Part shown: positions 1-9,201 of the stretch, piece after piece
How positions within the stretch are numbered: the first letter of the stretch is position 1
How the letters are laid out: each line of letters begins with the position of its first letter
NCBI RefSeq assembly: GCF_042666615.1
Contig: NZ_JBHTDD010000018.1
Location: forward strand, 1 to 64,000
Length of the DNA: 64,000 nt
Reading direction: 5' to 3'
DNA from: KBS50 sp042666615
Lineage (GTDB): Bacteria; Actinomycetota; Actinomycetes; Mycobacteriales; Micromonosporaceae
Position numbers and translations under genes: made by a program
Notes under the pieces: generated by a model
Databases searched by the model: none
What the model was told of the DNA's origin: nothing
What the model saw: only the letters and a program-made list of their open reading frames with translations

Positions 1-301
1 CATCAAGACCAGCCAGGAACGGGGCATAAAACCATAATTGGCACTGGCATCACAAAGCACCCTGTTGAGTTCTCAAAGAACAACCACACACCACCAAAAC
101 CACCACACAAGCAGCAGCCCCGATGAGGTCGTCCGTTTCGCCGGTCAGCATCGCGGACCCGGAACCCCTCAAGGACCCGAACCGCACCGCCCGATCGTCT
201 CCGCGCTGACGCCCACCGTCACCGGAGGGTTGTCGTCGGAGGAAACCAGCAGACCGGCCGATCGTCTCCCCTGAGGGAAGGACCCGCCCGGCTCCTGCCG
301 G
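1..301 (-). other. 5' leader of an rRNA operon (16S lies off the left edge)
   Basis: Read on the minus strand, this stretch ends in the segment TTGTTCTTTGAGAACTCAAC followed by about 65 nt to the window edge. That is the usual look of an actinobacterial pre-16S leader. The tandem promoters upstream (309-337 and 452-480) support it. No credible protein gene lies here; open frames across it are incidental. The 12-mer CCGATCGTCTCC occurs twice (191-202 and 258-269). The 16S gene itself is not in the window, so this is inferred from leader and promoter only. Confidence 0.75.
70..83 (-). promoter_or_regulatory. boxA-like antitermination element in the rRNA leader
   Basis: Minus strand TTGTTCTTTGAGAA resembles the boxA sequence bound by NusB/NusE in rRNA leaders and is followed directly by the conserved ACTCAACAG. 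Assigned from sequence likeness and position. Confidence 0.55.
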
Positions 302-308
302 CTTTGCC

Positions 309-337
309 ACTCTACACGGCCGGTTCCGCAATCTCAA
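309..337 (-). promoter_or_regulatory. rRNA operon promoter, sigma-70 type
   Basis: Minus strand: -35 TTGAGA (337-332), 17-nt spacer, -10 TAGAGT (314-309). This is a close match to actinobacterial rRNA promoters and sits about 230 nt upstream of the boxA-like element. Confidence 0.7.
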
Positions 338-451
338 CCCCGACTTCTGATTGAGACGCACCACCCGCTCCGGATTCGAGTCACCTGCGGCGACCCACCT
401 CCGTGCCCGCATCTCCCGGCCGTTTTGTCCGGTGTCCCGCGTGCAGAGAGA

Positions 452-480
452 AAGTTACGCGGACGATCTTCCGAACGCAA
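452..480 (-). promoter_or_regulatory. possible second, upstream rRNA promoter
   Basis: Minus strand: TTGCGT (480-475), 17-nt spacer, TAACTT (457-452). It is a weaker match than the downstream promoter. Tandem promoters are usual for actinobacterial rrn operons, so this is plausible but unproven. Confidence 0.4.
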
Positions 481-627
481 ATCAACGATCATCAGTGGAC
501 TCGGTTGGCGCGGCGCGAAGGGGAAGGTGCCGCTGTAGAGATCACCTCGCCACCGCAGCCCAGAAGGCTGCGCGTGGCCGTCGGCATCGGCGGGCGGCGA
601 CGAGAACCTCGTGCCAGAGTGGCAGGC

Positions 628-846
628 ATGGCTGTCGCGCGTGACCTGCGGTCGGACGATGCCCTGCTCGGCCTGTTGCTGCCGTTCTGGCAAGTGGTCA
701 TTGGAACGGCGGTCCTGCTCGTGCTGATCGTGGCGCTGCACCGACTCGCCCGCCGGGGCCGGTCACGGATGCTCACGGCCCTCCTGGTGACCGGCGGCGC
801 GATTATCGGTCTCGCCGTGGTCGGAATCCTGCTACAAGGCACCTGA
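628..846 (+). CDS. small two-TM membrane protein, unknown function
   Basis: A 72-residue protein starting MAVARDLRSDD. It has two hydrophobic stretches, about residues 14-33 and 46-70, joined by a short Arg-rich loop (HRLARRGRSR), so a hairpin-like inner-membrane protein with the positive loop in the cytoplasm is likely. An in-frame GTG far upstream would give 147 residues, but that extension is Arg/Pro-rich and does not look translated. It is transcribed divergently from the rRNA operon and ends at a two-part hairpin. I do not recognise a family. Confidence 0.55.
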   Translation: MAVARDLRSDDALLGLLLPFWQVVIGTAVLLVLIVALHRLARRGRSRMLTALLVTGGAIIGLAVVGILLQGT

Positions 847-884
847 GGTCTCCTCAGGGGACGGCACAGCCCCTCCGTGAGACC
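847..884. terminator. two-tier hairpin between convergent genes
   Basis: Outer stem GGTCTC (847-852) / GAGACC (879-884) and inner stem AGGGG (856-860) / CCCCT (870-874). It begins right after the stop of the small membrane protein and lies downstream of the leftward amidase gene, so it could end transcription both ways. No T-run is present. Confidence 0.5.
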
Positions 885-950
885 GGCCGCGGCACGCCCA
901 CACCATCGTGCGGCGAGTGCCACGGCCCGCACTCTCCCATCAACGGACCA

Positions 951-1745
951 TCAGAGCCGTCGGTTGGCAAGGCTAGGCAGTTCGGACCGGATCCGGTCCA
1001 GCCGATCGAGATCCAGATCTGCGACGACGACTCCCGTCGTGTCAGCGGCCTGTGCCAGGACCGTCCCCCACGGGTCGATCACCATGCTGCGACCGAAGCA
1101 CGTGCGGCCCGGTTCGTGGTCCCCGATCTGGGCGGCGGCCACGACGAAACTCTGGTTCTCGATCGCGCGGGCGCGCAGCAGCACCTCCCAGTGGTCCCGA
1201 CCGGTGTGCAGCATGAACGCCGCGGGCACCACGAGCACCCGGGCGCCGGCGTCGACGAGCAGGCGGTACAGCTCCGGGAAACGCAGGTCGTAGCAGATCG
1301 ACAGGCCGACCGGCACGCCGTCGACCGGCACCACCACAGGTTCGTCCCCCGGGGCGACCGACGCCGATTCCAGGTACGACACGCGACCGGGGATCTCCAC
1401 GTCGTACAGGTGGATCTTGCGGTATCGACCGGCCAGCGTGCCGTTGCGGTCGAACACCAGCGAGGTGTTGTACGTGTGCTCGGCGTCGGGACCTTCCTCG
1501 TGGAACGAACCGGCGTGCACCCACATGCCGTGGCGGCGTGCCGCTGCCGCGGCGAAGGCGGCGAACTCGCCGTCCACCGGCTCCGGCGCCGGCGCTGTGG
1601 CGGCCGGACCGAGGTGGTCGACGTACTCGGGCAGGACCGCGAGGTCGGCGCCGGCGTCCGCGGCGGCGGCCAACAGGTCGGCCGCGACCCTCAGGTTGGC
1701 TCTCCGGTCATCCCGGGAGTTGAGCTGGCAGACGGCAACGCGCAT
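951..1745 (-). CDS. carbon-nitrogen hydrolase (nitrilase superfamily, Nit/omega-amidase type)
   Basis: A 264-residue protein with the nitrilase-superfamily catalytic triad: Glu40 in LPEYVDH, Lys110 in RYRKIHLYD and Cys151 in ICYDLRFPEL. The CYDLRFPE context is typical of Nit1/Nit2 enzymes that deaminate deaminated glutathione or alpha-keto acid amides; the actual substrate cannot be read from sequence. The start MRVAVCQLN is chosen because the superfamily fold begins there; a longer frame upstream is Arg/Pro noise overlapping clpX. The gene is 52 nt downstream of clpX in the same direction and may share its transcript. Confidence 0.9.
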   Translation of the reverse strand: MRVAVCQLNSRDDRRANLRVAADLLAAAADAGADLAVLPEYVDHLGPAATAPAPEPVDGEFAAFAAAAARRHGMWVHAGSFHEEGPDAEHTYNTSLVFDRNGTLAGRYRKIHLYDVEIPGRVSYLESASVAPGDEPVVVPVDGVPVGLSICYDLRFPELYRLLVDAGARVLVVPAAFMLHTGRDHWEVLLRARAIENQSFVVAAAQIGDHEPGRTCFGRSMVIDPWGTVLAQAADTTGVVVADLDLDRLDRIRSELPSLANRRL

Positions 1746-1797
1746 GATCCGAAGCGTACGGCCGGTGCCCGAGGGCCGCCAGCGTCGCGACCCCGGG

Positions 1798-3087
<1,290 letters not shown>

Positions 3088-3244
3088 CTACGTTCTCCCT
3101 GCGCTCATCGGCCGGCGCGCCGGCTCTGGCTTGAGGTCTGCCCTGCTTCGTCCGTCTGGTCGCTCCCCGACGCGTGCCGGCGAAGCGGTGCAGACCCGAC
3201 GTTACTCCCTGACGGGGGTTTCTCCGACCCCCAAAAGTGGGCGT

Positions 3245-3282
3245 GTCCGGGGCCGGGTGGCGTCGGCCACCCGGCCCCGGAC
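3245..3282. terminator. 17-bp perfect hairpin after clpP2
   Basis: Left arm 3245-3261 and right arm 3266-3282 are perfect complements (17 bp) with the loop GTCG. It lies just beyond the clpP2 stop (3290) on the clpP2 sense strand and before clpX. There is no U-tract, as is common for high-GC actinobacterial terminators. Confidence 0.7.
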
Positions 3283-3289
3283 CGTGTCG

Positions 3290-3952
3290 TCAACCGCGCG
3301 CGTTGGCCGCGAGTAGCCCCTTCTTGCGCGTGGAGAGGACCGTGTCGATGATCCCGTACTCGCGGGACTCCTCCGCGGTCATGATCTTGTCTCGGTCGAT
3401 GTCCCTACGGACGGTCTCCGGCGGACGGCCGGAGTGCCGGGAGATGATCTCCTCCATCTGGGTGCGCATCCGCAGGATCTCCCGGGCCTGGATCTCGATG
3501 TCCGAACCCTGCCCGTACCCGCCCTCTGTAGCCGGCTGGTGGATGATGATCCGCGAGTTCGGCAGCGCCATCCGCTTGCCCGGCGAACCGGCGGCCAGCA
3601 GGACCGCCGCCGCGCTCGCCGCCTGGCCGAGGCACACGGTGACGATGTCCGGGCGGACGTACTGCATGGTGTCGTAGATCGCCGTCATCGCCGTGAACGA
3701 GCCACCCGGCGAGTTGATGTACATCGTGATGTCGCGGTCCGGATCGGTGCTCTCCAGCGTCAACAGCTGGGCCATGATGTCGTTGGCCGACGCGTCATCG
3801 ACCTGGACGCCGAGGAAGATGATCCGGTCCTCGAACATCTTGTTGTACGGGTTGGACTCCTTGACGCCGTACGAGGTCCGCTCGACGAACGACGGGAGGA
3901 TGTATCGGTTGGTCACCGGCGCGAAGTGCGGCGGTCGCGTCATGTCGGTCAT
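3290..3952 (-). CDS. clpP2: ClpP2, ATP-dependent protease subunit
   Basis: A 220-residue serine peptidase of family S14 with Ser113 (GQAASAAAVL), His138 (IIIHQP) and Asp184 (VRRDIDRD) as the expected triad. The N-terminal propeptide-like segment MTDMTRPPHF is typical of actinobacterial ClpP2. In actinobacteria ClpP1 and ClpP2 rings assemble into one mixed tetradecamer driven by ClpX or ClpC. It starts 11 nt after clpP1, so the two are co-translated from one operon. Confidence 0.96.
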   Translation of the reverse strand: MTDMTRPPHFAPVTNRYILPSFVERTSYGVKESNPYNKMFEDRIIFLGVQVDDASANDIMAQLLTLESTDPDRDITMYINSPGGSFTAMTAIYDTMQYVRPDIVTVCLGQAASAAAVLLAAGSPGKRMALPNSRIIIHQPATEGGYGQGSDIEIQAREILRMRTQMEEIISRHSGRPPETVRRDIDRDKIMTAEESREYGIIDTVLSTRKKGLLAANARG

Positions 3953-3963
3953 CCGTCAGCTCC

Positions 3964-4605
3964 TCAGCTCAGGGTCCCGGCGCCCTCGGGAACCTGGGCG
4001 GCCCCCGTGATCACCTTGTCGATGAAGCCGTAGTCGAGCGCCTCCTGCGCCGTGAACCACCGGTCACGGTCCGAGTCGGCCTCGATCTGCTGCTGGGTCT
4101 GGCCGGTGTGGTGCGCCACCCGATCCTGGAACATCCGCTTGGTGTACAGCATCTGTTCCGCCTGGATGGCGATGTCCGCAGCGGTGCCGCCCATGCCGCC
4201 GGACGGCTGGTGCATCATGATCCGGGCGTGCGGCAGAGCGTACCGCTTACCCTTGGTGCCGGCGCAGAGCAGGAGCTGACCCATCGACGCGGCCATGCCC
4301 ATCGCGACGGTGGAGACGTCGTTGTCGATGAACTGCATCGTGTCGTAGATCGCCATGCCGGAGTAGACCGAGCCGCCCGGCGAGTTGATCCACAGGTTGA
4401 TGTCGCGGGTGGGATCTTCCGCGGCGAGCAGCAGCAGCTGCGCGCAGATGCGGTTGGCGACCTGGTCGGTCACCTCACTGCCCAGGAAGACGATCCGCTC
4501 CTTGAGCAGGCGGTTGTAAATCGAGTCGTCGAGGTTGCCAAAGGAATCTCCGCCACGGGCGTCGGCCGCCCGGAGGGGCATCGCTGGGACGTGCATTTCG
4601 GTCAT
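3964..4605 (-). CDS. clpP1: ClpP1, ATP-dependent protease subunit
   Basis: 213 residues; catalytic Ser107 (MGMAASMGQ), His132 (IMMHQPSGG) and Asp177 (IEADSDRD by alignment with family S14). It is the first gene of the clpP1-clpP2 operon. A ClgR-type box and a -10 element lie upstream (4642-4699), which fits the known ClgR control of clpP operons in actinobacteria. Confidence 0.96.
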   Translation of the reverse strand: MTEMHVPAMPLRAADARGGDSFGNLDDSIYNRLLKERIVFLGSEVTDQVANRICAQLLLLAAEDPTRDINLWINSPGGSVYSGMAIYDTMQFIDNDVSTVAMGMAASMGQLLLCAGTKGKRYALPHARIMMHQPSGGMGGTAADIAIQAEQMLYTKRMFQDRVAHHTGQTQQQIEADSDRDRWFTAQEALDYGFIDKVITGAAQVPEGAGTLS

Positions 4606-4641
4606 GGCAGCCCTTCGCTCTCCGTACCGTCTTAAGGCCCG

Positions 4642-4699
4642 ACACTAACCGCTCGCCACCGTCCCAGCGCCCCGGTCGGGGCCCTGTTCGCTATCAGCG
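4642..4699 (-). promoter_or_regulatory. clpP1P2 promoter with ClgR box
   Basis: The motif GTTCGC-N5-GCG, described for ClgR in Streptomyces, is present exactly at 4686-4699 (GTTCGC TATCA GCG). On the minus strand a -10 TAGTGT lies at 4647-4642, with no good -35. The box would be centred about 55 nt upstream of the start site, a usual place for an activator that compensates for a poor -35. Confidence 0.65.
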
Positions 4700-4733
4700 C
4701 AGCTGCGCCGGGCCGTACCCGGAGAGCGGTTTC

Positions 4734-4767
4734 GGCCGCCGTGCGCCGCATCCGGCGCCCGGCGGCC
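4734..4767. terminator. hairpin downstream of the trigger factor gene
   Basis: GGCCGCCG (4734-4741) pairs with CGGCGGCC (4760-4767) and, inside it, GCGCCG (4743-4748) with CGGCGC (4753-4758). That makes a 14-bp stem with one mismatch and a CATC loop. It sits between the tig stop (4784) and the clpP1 promoter. Confidence 0.6.
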
Positions 4768-4783
4768 GACCGTCGTTCGAACC

Positions 4784-6133
4784 TCAGTGCTCGTGGTCGT
4801 GATCGGCCACGCCGGCCTCCGCGCGCAGCTCGTCCAGGTTGACCTGGTTGCCCGCCGAGTCCACGATCTTGATTTTCTCCAGCACGGTGGTCAGCGCCTT
4901 GCCACGCCGCACGTCGCCGAAGATGGCGGCCGCGGCGCCCGAGCGGACCAGCTGGTCGTAGTACTGCTGCGGAGCCATCCCGGCACGCTGCGCCCGGTGC
5001 ACGATCTCGTGGCCGAACTCGTCATCGGAGACCTGCACCTCCTCGGCGTCGGCCAGGGTGTCCAGCAATAGCTGGATCTTCACACCCTCGGTTGCCGACT
5101 CGGTCAGCTCCGCGTCGATCTGCTCCTCGGTCTTCTCCTCGGCGGCGAGGTATTCCTCCATCGAGGCGCCGATGCGCTCCAGCTGGTCGGCCATGGCCTG
5201 CTTGCGGTGCTCGACCTCCTCGCGCACCACGCCCTCCGGGGCCGGCACCTCCGCGGCGGCCACCAACTGCTCCAGGGCCTTGTCCCGGGCGGCGTAGATC
5301 TGCTCCACCTTCTTGCCCTTGGACACCCGCTCGCGCAGGTCGGTTCGCAGCTCGTCCAGGGTGTCGAACTCGCTGGCCAGCCCGGCGAAGTCGTCGTCCA
5401 GCTCGGGCAGTTCCTTCTCCTTGACGGTCCGCACGGTCACCGCGACGTCGGCGTCCCGGCCGGCGAAGTCGCCGCCCACAAGCTGGGTGGTGAAGGTCGT
5501 CGAATCGCCGGCGGACAGGCCCACCAGCGCCTCGTCCAGGCCGGGAAGCAGCTGCTTGCTGCCCACCTCGTGGGAGATGTTGCTGGCGGAGCCGCCCGGC
5601 ACCTCTTCACCGTCGACCGTGGCCGACAGGTCGATCTGCACGAAATCGCCCTCGGCGGCCGCCCGCTCCACCGTCTTCAGGGTGGCGAACCGGTCCCGCA
5701 GCGACGTGATCTGCTCGTCGACCTCGCTGTCATCGATCTGCACCTCGTCGACGGTGACCTCGATCGTCGACAGGTCCGGGAGGGTGATCTCCGGCCGGAC
5801 GTCGACCTCGGCGGTGAACTTCAGCGACTCCCGGTCCGCGAGTTCGGTGATCTCGACCTCTGGCCGGCCGAGCGTCTTCAGCTCGTGCTCCCGCACGGCC
5901 GCCAGAATGTTCTCCGGAATGGCCTCCTGCACCGCCTCGTTGAGCACGGCGCCCCGGCCGACCCGCTGGTCGATCACATGGGCCGGGACCTTCCCGCGCC
6001 GGAAGCCGGGCACGGTCACCTGCTGGGCGATCTCCCGGTACGCCTTCCGGAGGCTCGGCTCGAGCTCGACGAACGGCACCTCGATGGCGAGCCGCACCCG
6101 GGTCGGGCTCAGAGTCTCGACGGTGCTCTTCAC
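4784..6133 (-). CDS. tig: trigger factor, ribosome-bound chaperone
   Basis: 449 residues from the GTG at 6133, chosen because AAGGAG lies 7 nt upstream and the protein then begins MKSTVETLSPTRVRL as in the family. The ribosome-docking motif GFRRGKVP is near residue 45. A central FKBP-like peptidyl-prolyl isomerase domain and a C-terminal chaperone domain follow, with a His/Asp-rich tail (DHDHEH). It captures nascent chains at the ribosome exit. The tRNA-Pro gene lies 148 nt upstream on the same strand. Confidence 0.96.
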   Translation of the reverse strand: MKSTVETLSPTRVRLAIEVPFVELEPSLRKAYREIAQQVTVPGFRRGKVPAHVIDQRVGRGAVLNEAVQEAIPENILAAVREHELKTLGRPEVEITELADRESLKFTAEVDVRPEITLPDLSTIEVTVDEVQIDDSEVDEQITSLRDRFATLKTVERAAAEGDFVQIDLSATVDGEEVPGGSASNISHEVGSKQLLPGLDEALVGLSAGDSTTFTTQLVGGDFAGRDADVAVTVRTVKEKELPELDDDFAGLASEFDTLDELRTDLRERVSKGKKVEQIYAARDKALEQLVAAAEVPAPEGVVREEVEHRKQAMADQLERIGASMEEYLAAEEKTEEQIDAELTESATEGVKIQLLLDTLADAEEVQVSDDEFGHEIVHRAQRAGMAPQQYYDQLVRSGAAAAIFGDVRRGKALTTVLEKIKIVDSAGNQVNLDELRAEAGVADHDHEH

Positions 6134-6281
6134 AGGCGTACTCCTTGAAACGGATCTCGGTCTTGACAGGGCATGATTCAGCCCATCGAGTGTAGTCGGA
6201 CCGCGCGGACGGCCCGGCGGCGCCCACCGCCGCACTCCCGGGCGGCCCCAGGGCGTGCGACCCCAGGGCCGATCGCGACAG

Positions 6282-6355
6282 TCGGGGTGGCGGGATTTGA
6301 ACCCACGGCCCCTCGCTCCCAAAGCGAGTGCGCTACCAAGCTGCGCCACACCCCG
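6282..6355 (-). tRNA. tRNA-Pro (anticodon TGG)
   Basis: Acceptor arms CGGGGTG / CACCCCG, anticodon stem CTCGC / GCGAG with loop TTTGGGA (anticodon TGG at 6321-6319), T arm GTGGG TTCAAAT CCCGC. 74 nt, discriminator A; CCA is not encoded. A TACACT -10-like hexamer is at 6372-6367. Confidence 0.95.
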
Positions 6356-6567
6356 TGGCGATCAGAAGTGTAAGCGGTCCGGCTGACAGACGCGGTGCCC
6401 GGTCCACCCGCGTGCCGCTCCCGGCCCCTTTCCTCCCCGGCAGCGCAGCGGGGTGGGTGCCGTCGGAGTCGCGGGGTCGCCGGGGTCGCCGAGGCACCGG
6501 AGGCATCCACGCCCTCCCTCCCGGCCGGCCGCGGGCCTCCCGCACGTCGGCCCCCGGCGGGCCCCGG

Positions 6568-6597
6568 TTGGGGAGCCGGCTCCCGATTCGGTACGCT
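6568..6597 (+). promoter_or_regulatory. probable promoter of tRNA-Gly
   Basis: TTGGGG (6568-6573), 18-nt spacer, TACGCT (6592-6597), 30 nt before the mature tRNA 5' end. The match to sigma-70 consensus is moderate. Confidence 0.5.
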
Positions 6598-6627
6598 GAG
6601 AGCGCGCCGAGCATGATCACGGCGTAC

Positions 6628-6701
6628 GCGGGCGTAGCTCAATGGCAGAGCTTCAGTCTTCCAAACTGACGGTGCGGGTTCGATTCCCGTCGCCCGCTCC
6701 A
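6628..6701 (+). tRNA. tRNA-Gly (anticodon TCC), CCA encoded
   Basis: Acceptor arms GCGGGCG / CGCCCGC, anticodon stem TCAGT / ACTGA with loop CTTCCAA (anticodon TCC), T arm GCGGG TTCGATT CCCGT. The CCA end is encoded at 6699-6701. No duplicate of the tRNA 3' end was seen nearby, so I see no sign of an integrated element. Confidence 0.95.
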
Positions 6702-6789
6702 CACCCTCCGGCCCAGGTCAGCGGCGTTCTCGCCAAGCCTGGGCCGTTCTCGTTGTGGCGGTCAACCGCGCGGCGGAGGGGGTCTCGGG

Positions 6790-7524
6790 TCAGCGTGGGG
6801 TGAGGAGGCAGAACTCGTTGCCTTCCGGATCGGCGAGGACCGTCCAGGGGACGTCCTTGTCCACGTCGATCGCGGTGGCGCCGAGCGCCCGCAGTCTGGC
6901 CGCCTCGGCCTCCATGTCGTCACCCGGATATGGGCGGACATCGAGATGGACGCGGTTCCACCCGGTCTTCACGTCAGGCGTGCGAACGAACCGCAGATAT
7001 GGGCCGACGCCCTTGGCGGACCGCAGGACCACCTCGTGGTCGGTCACCTCGTGCGGGGTCCAGTCCATGGCGTTTGTCCAGAAGCCGGCCAAGGCTCGCG
7101 GATCCGCGCAGTCGACCACTACCGCGGCGATCGGTCCCGTGTCGCGGTGGAGCGGACGGGGGTCCAGCACGCAGAACTCGTTGCCCTCCGGGTCTGCCAT
7201 GACCGTCCATGGGACGTCGCCCTGACCCACGTCGGCGGGTGTTGCGCCGAGTTCCTTCAGGCGCGCGACAACCTGCGCATGGTGGTCCGCCGAGGTGGTG
7301 GCGAGGTCGACGTGCACGCGGTTCTTCACCGTCTTGGGTTCCGCGGAGACGACGAGGTCGATGCAGACCGCCACAGGGTCGGGGTACGCGATGCCCTCGG
7401 GTTCGAGGTTGGTTACGCCGGGTTCCTCGCTGGAGACTTCCCAGCCGAGCACCTCCGCCCAGAAGCCACCCAGCGCGGAGTCGTCTCGAGCCTTCATGTT
7501 GATCTGCACAAGCCGCGTCGCCAT
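6790..7524 (-). CDS. two-domain VOC (glyoxalase/bleomycin-resistance fold) protein
   Basis: 244 residues made of two tandem VOC domains. Each half ends in a nearly identical strand, PWTVMADPEGNEFC near residue 110 and PWTVLADPEGNEFC near 230, the usual final beta-strand that supplies a metal-site Glu. The first half starts MATRLVQINMKARDD. Such stand-alone proteins may be small metalloenzymes or drug-binding proteins; the ligand is unknown. It is a single gene with nothing functionally linked beside it. Confidence 0.85.
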   Translation of the reverse strand: MATRLVQINMKARDDSALGGFWAEVLGWEVSSEEPGVTNLEPEGIAYPDPVAVCIDLVVSAEPKTVKNRVHVDLATTSADHHAQVVARLKELGATPADVGQGDVPWTVMADPEGNEFCVLDPRPLHRDTGPIAAVVVDCADPRALAGFWTNAMDWTPHEVTDHEVVLRSAKGVGPYLRFVRTPDVKTGWNRVHLDVRPYPGDDMEAEAARLRALGATAIDVDKDVPWTVLADPEGNEFCLLTPR

Positions 7525-7573
7525 CCCGATGATGCTAGGGCTTGTTCGCTGCGGTCCCGCGGCGGGTACACGA

Positions 7574-7714
7574 TCAGCGTTTGGAAGCTCTGCGGCGGTC
7601 AGCGTCCTCGATGCCGTGCAGGACGGCCAGCCGAATCAGGATGTACAGCACGAACAGCCCGGCGGCCCAGAGCGCGAGGCTGAAGATCAGTTGGGGCACG
7701 TTGTCGATCGACAT
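7574..7714 (-). CDS. 46-residue single-TM protein, unknown function
   Basis: A short open frame: an acidic N-terminus MSIDNVPQL, one hydrophobic helix (about residues 9-32) and a charged tail ending DADRRRASKR. Codon third positions are strongly G/C, as in neighbouring genes, which favours real coding. The topology suggests an anchored micropeptide with its basic tail in the cytoplasm. No family is recognised. Confidence 0.5.
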   Translation of the reverse strand: MSIDNVPQLIFSLALWAAGLFVLYILIRLAVLHGIEDADRRRASKR

Positions 7715-7875
7715 GGTCGGCAGCGTAGGCCAGCCGCTACGGAGTCATCGTCCCGTGCCAGTGCCACCCCAATGGACCGGCGATGCGGTCAGCCGGCTTC
7801 GTGGTCCCGTACGCACGTCGACGACGGTAAGAACAGCCGGTGCCGACCCCGGCCAGGCAACGCCGGGAGCACAAC

Positions 7876-8580
7876 TCAGATCATCGCCGTCGGGACGAGT
7901 CGCACCGCCTCGACGCCAGCAAGGCCGCGCAACTCGGGCAGGTCGAGCCCGCTCCCGCCGGTCAATGGGAGTTGGAGCCGCAGCGACGCGCGGACCACCT
8001 GTCGGTCGAGCAGGGCGGCAAGATCACCCTTGCCTCGGCACTGCTCGCGCAGGCGCTCGTGGGCGGCGTCGCGGTCCTCGAACTCGACCGATTCCACGTC
8101 GGGCAGCGCCCGCACGGCCGTCTCCACGGCGGCCCGCTGCTCGTCCGTCACGGTCGGCGCCAGCCGGACGATCAGACCGATCCGCGACGGCCGGGGATCA
8201 ACATCGGCGGCGATCAGCGCGACCGAATCGACGCCGTCGACCGTACCCATGATCAGGTCGATCGCCTCGGCCACCGACGGGTCCGTGACGGTCGCCCGGA
8301 AGGACTCCGGCATGTGTTCGGGATCCACCTCCGCCACCAGGTCCGGCGAATCCTTCCGCAGGTTCTCGTACGCCTGCTTGCGGTCCTCGAAACTGACGCC
8401 CTCCACGCTCGGCATCGCGCGCAGCCGCTGCTCCACCACACCCTTCTGCGCCGCCGTCGCGTCGTTGCCCACCATGACGGTCAGCATCGTGTGCCCGGCA
8501 TCCTCATCCTCCGGCCCGGAGGTGCAGGCGGTGAGGATGGCCAGGAGCAGGACCGCCAGTATCGGCGCGGCACGACGCAT
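7876..8580 (-). CDS. lipoprotein with two FtsX-ectodomain-like repeats
   Basis: 234 residues from the ATG at 8580, which gives a clean lipoprotein signal: MRRAAPILAVLLLAILTAC with lipobox LTAC. An upstream in-frame ATG (8613) would add 11 residues. The mature part holds two related units, each with a 'V-x-F-E-D-R-x-x-A' motif (GVSFEDRKQAYENLRK and SVEFEDRDAAHERLRE). This resembles the extracellular domain of FtsX, which regulates peptidoglycan hydrolases; here it stands alone on a lipid anchor. A role at the cell wall is inference. It is divergent from the Zn-ribbon gene. Confidence 0.7.
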   Translation of the reverse strand: MRRAAPILAVLLLAILTACTSGPEDEDAGHTMLTVMVGNDATAAQKGVVEQRLRAMPSVEGVSFEDRKQAYENLRKDSPDLVAEVDPEHMPESFRATVTDPSVAEAIDLIMGTVDGVDSVALIAADVDPRPSRIGLIVRLAPTVTDEQRAAVETAVRALPDVESVEFEDRDAAHERLREQCRGKGDLAALLDRQVVRASLRLQLPLTGGSGLDLPELRGLAGVEAVRLVPTAMI

Positions 8581-8622
8581 GGAGCAAAATCGTAAAGGAG
8601 GTGCCGCTGTCATAATTTCATC

Positions 8623-9180
8623 GTGGCCAAACCCCTCCCAACCTGGCGAAGTCCCCTTCTCGCTCGCGTCATCGACCAGATCGAGACCGAGATTCAGGAG
8701 GCGTGGGAGCGTCTACTCCGGGATCTCGACGTCACTCCCGGGTCGCCCGAGGCGATCGAGGTGGCCTGGTTGGTGGTGGACGACCCGTCGGAGCACGAGT
8801 GGCGGGTCGTCGACGGGGCATTCGACCAACTCACCTGTCCGGCGTGCGGGTCACGGCTGGCCCACGGCCCCACCGCGTGCGAGACGTGCGAGTTCCACCA
8901 CCGGATGCGCTTCGGGGCCCGCGAGGTGGACCGCCGGCACGTTCCACCGGGCAACGAGCACGCGCTGCGGGTGGCGAGTGCGGTGGCTCGTACCCGTGAT
9001 CGGTATTCCCCTCGCGCCCGGGTGGGCTACGAACTGACGTTGCCGGACCTCGTCGCCGGCGCCCTACCCACCACGAGGCAGGCCCAGGCGGCCAAGGCAT
9101 TGATCAACCAACTGAGCGACGACGAATGTGATCGCGTCGCCAGCCTCACCGAGGTCGAGGATCTGGTGCGCGGTCGGTGA
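8623..9180 (+). CDS. hypothetical protein with a CxxC...CxxC zinc ribbon
   Basis: 185 residues from a GTG. Two Cys pairs, CPAC and CETC, about 14 residues apart near the middle suggest one zinc-ribbon knuckle; the rest is largely helical and acidic. The start is uncertain: the strong Shine-Dalgarno AAAGGAGGTG (8594-8603) lies about 20 nt from the GTG, too far for ordinary initiation, and no closer in-frame start exists. No family is recognised. Confidence 0.65.
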   Translation: MAKPLPTWRSPLLARVIDQIETEIQEAWERLLRDLDVTPGSPEAIEVAWLVVDDPSEHEWRVVDGAFDQLTCPACGSRLAHGPTACETCEFHHRMRFGAREVDRRHVPPGNEHALRVASAVARTRDRYSPRARVGYELTLPDLVAGALPTTRQAQAAKALINQLSDDECDRVASLTEVEDLVRGR

Positions 9181-9201
9181 CGTCGTCCGCGGTGCGGTGG
9201 A

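Noticed and set aside
50..412. Protein-like frames across the rRNA leader
   Set aside because: They cover the promoter and leader elements and lack protein-like composition.
6282..6701. tRNA genes as an attachment site of an integrated element
   Set aside because: No integrase, no repeated tRNA 3' end, and the flanks are conserved core genes.
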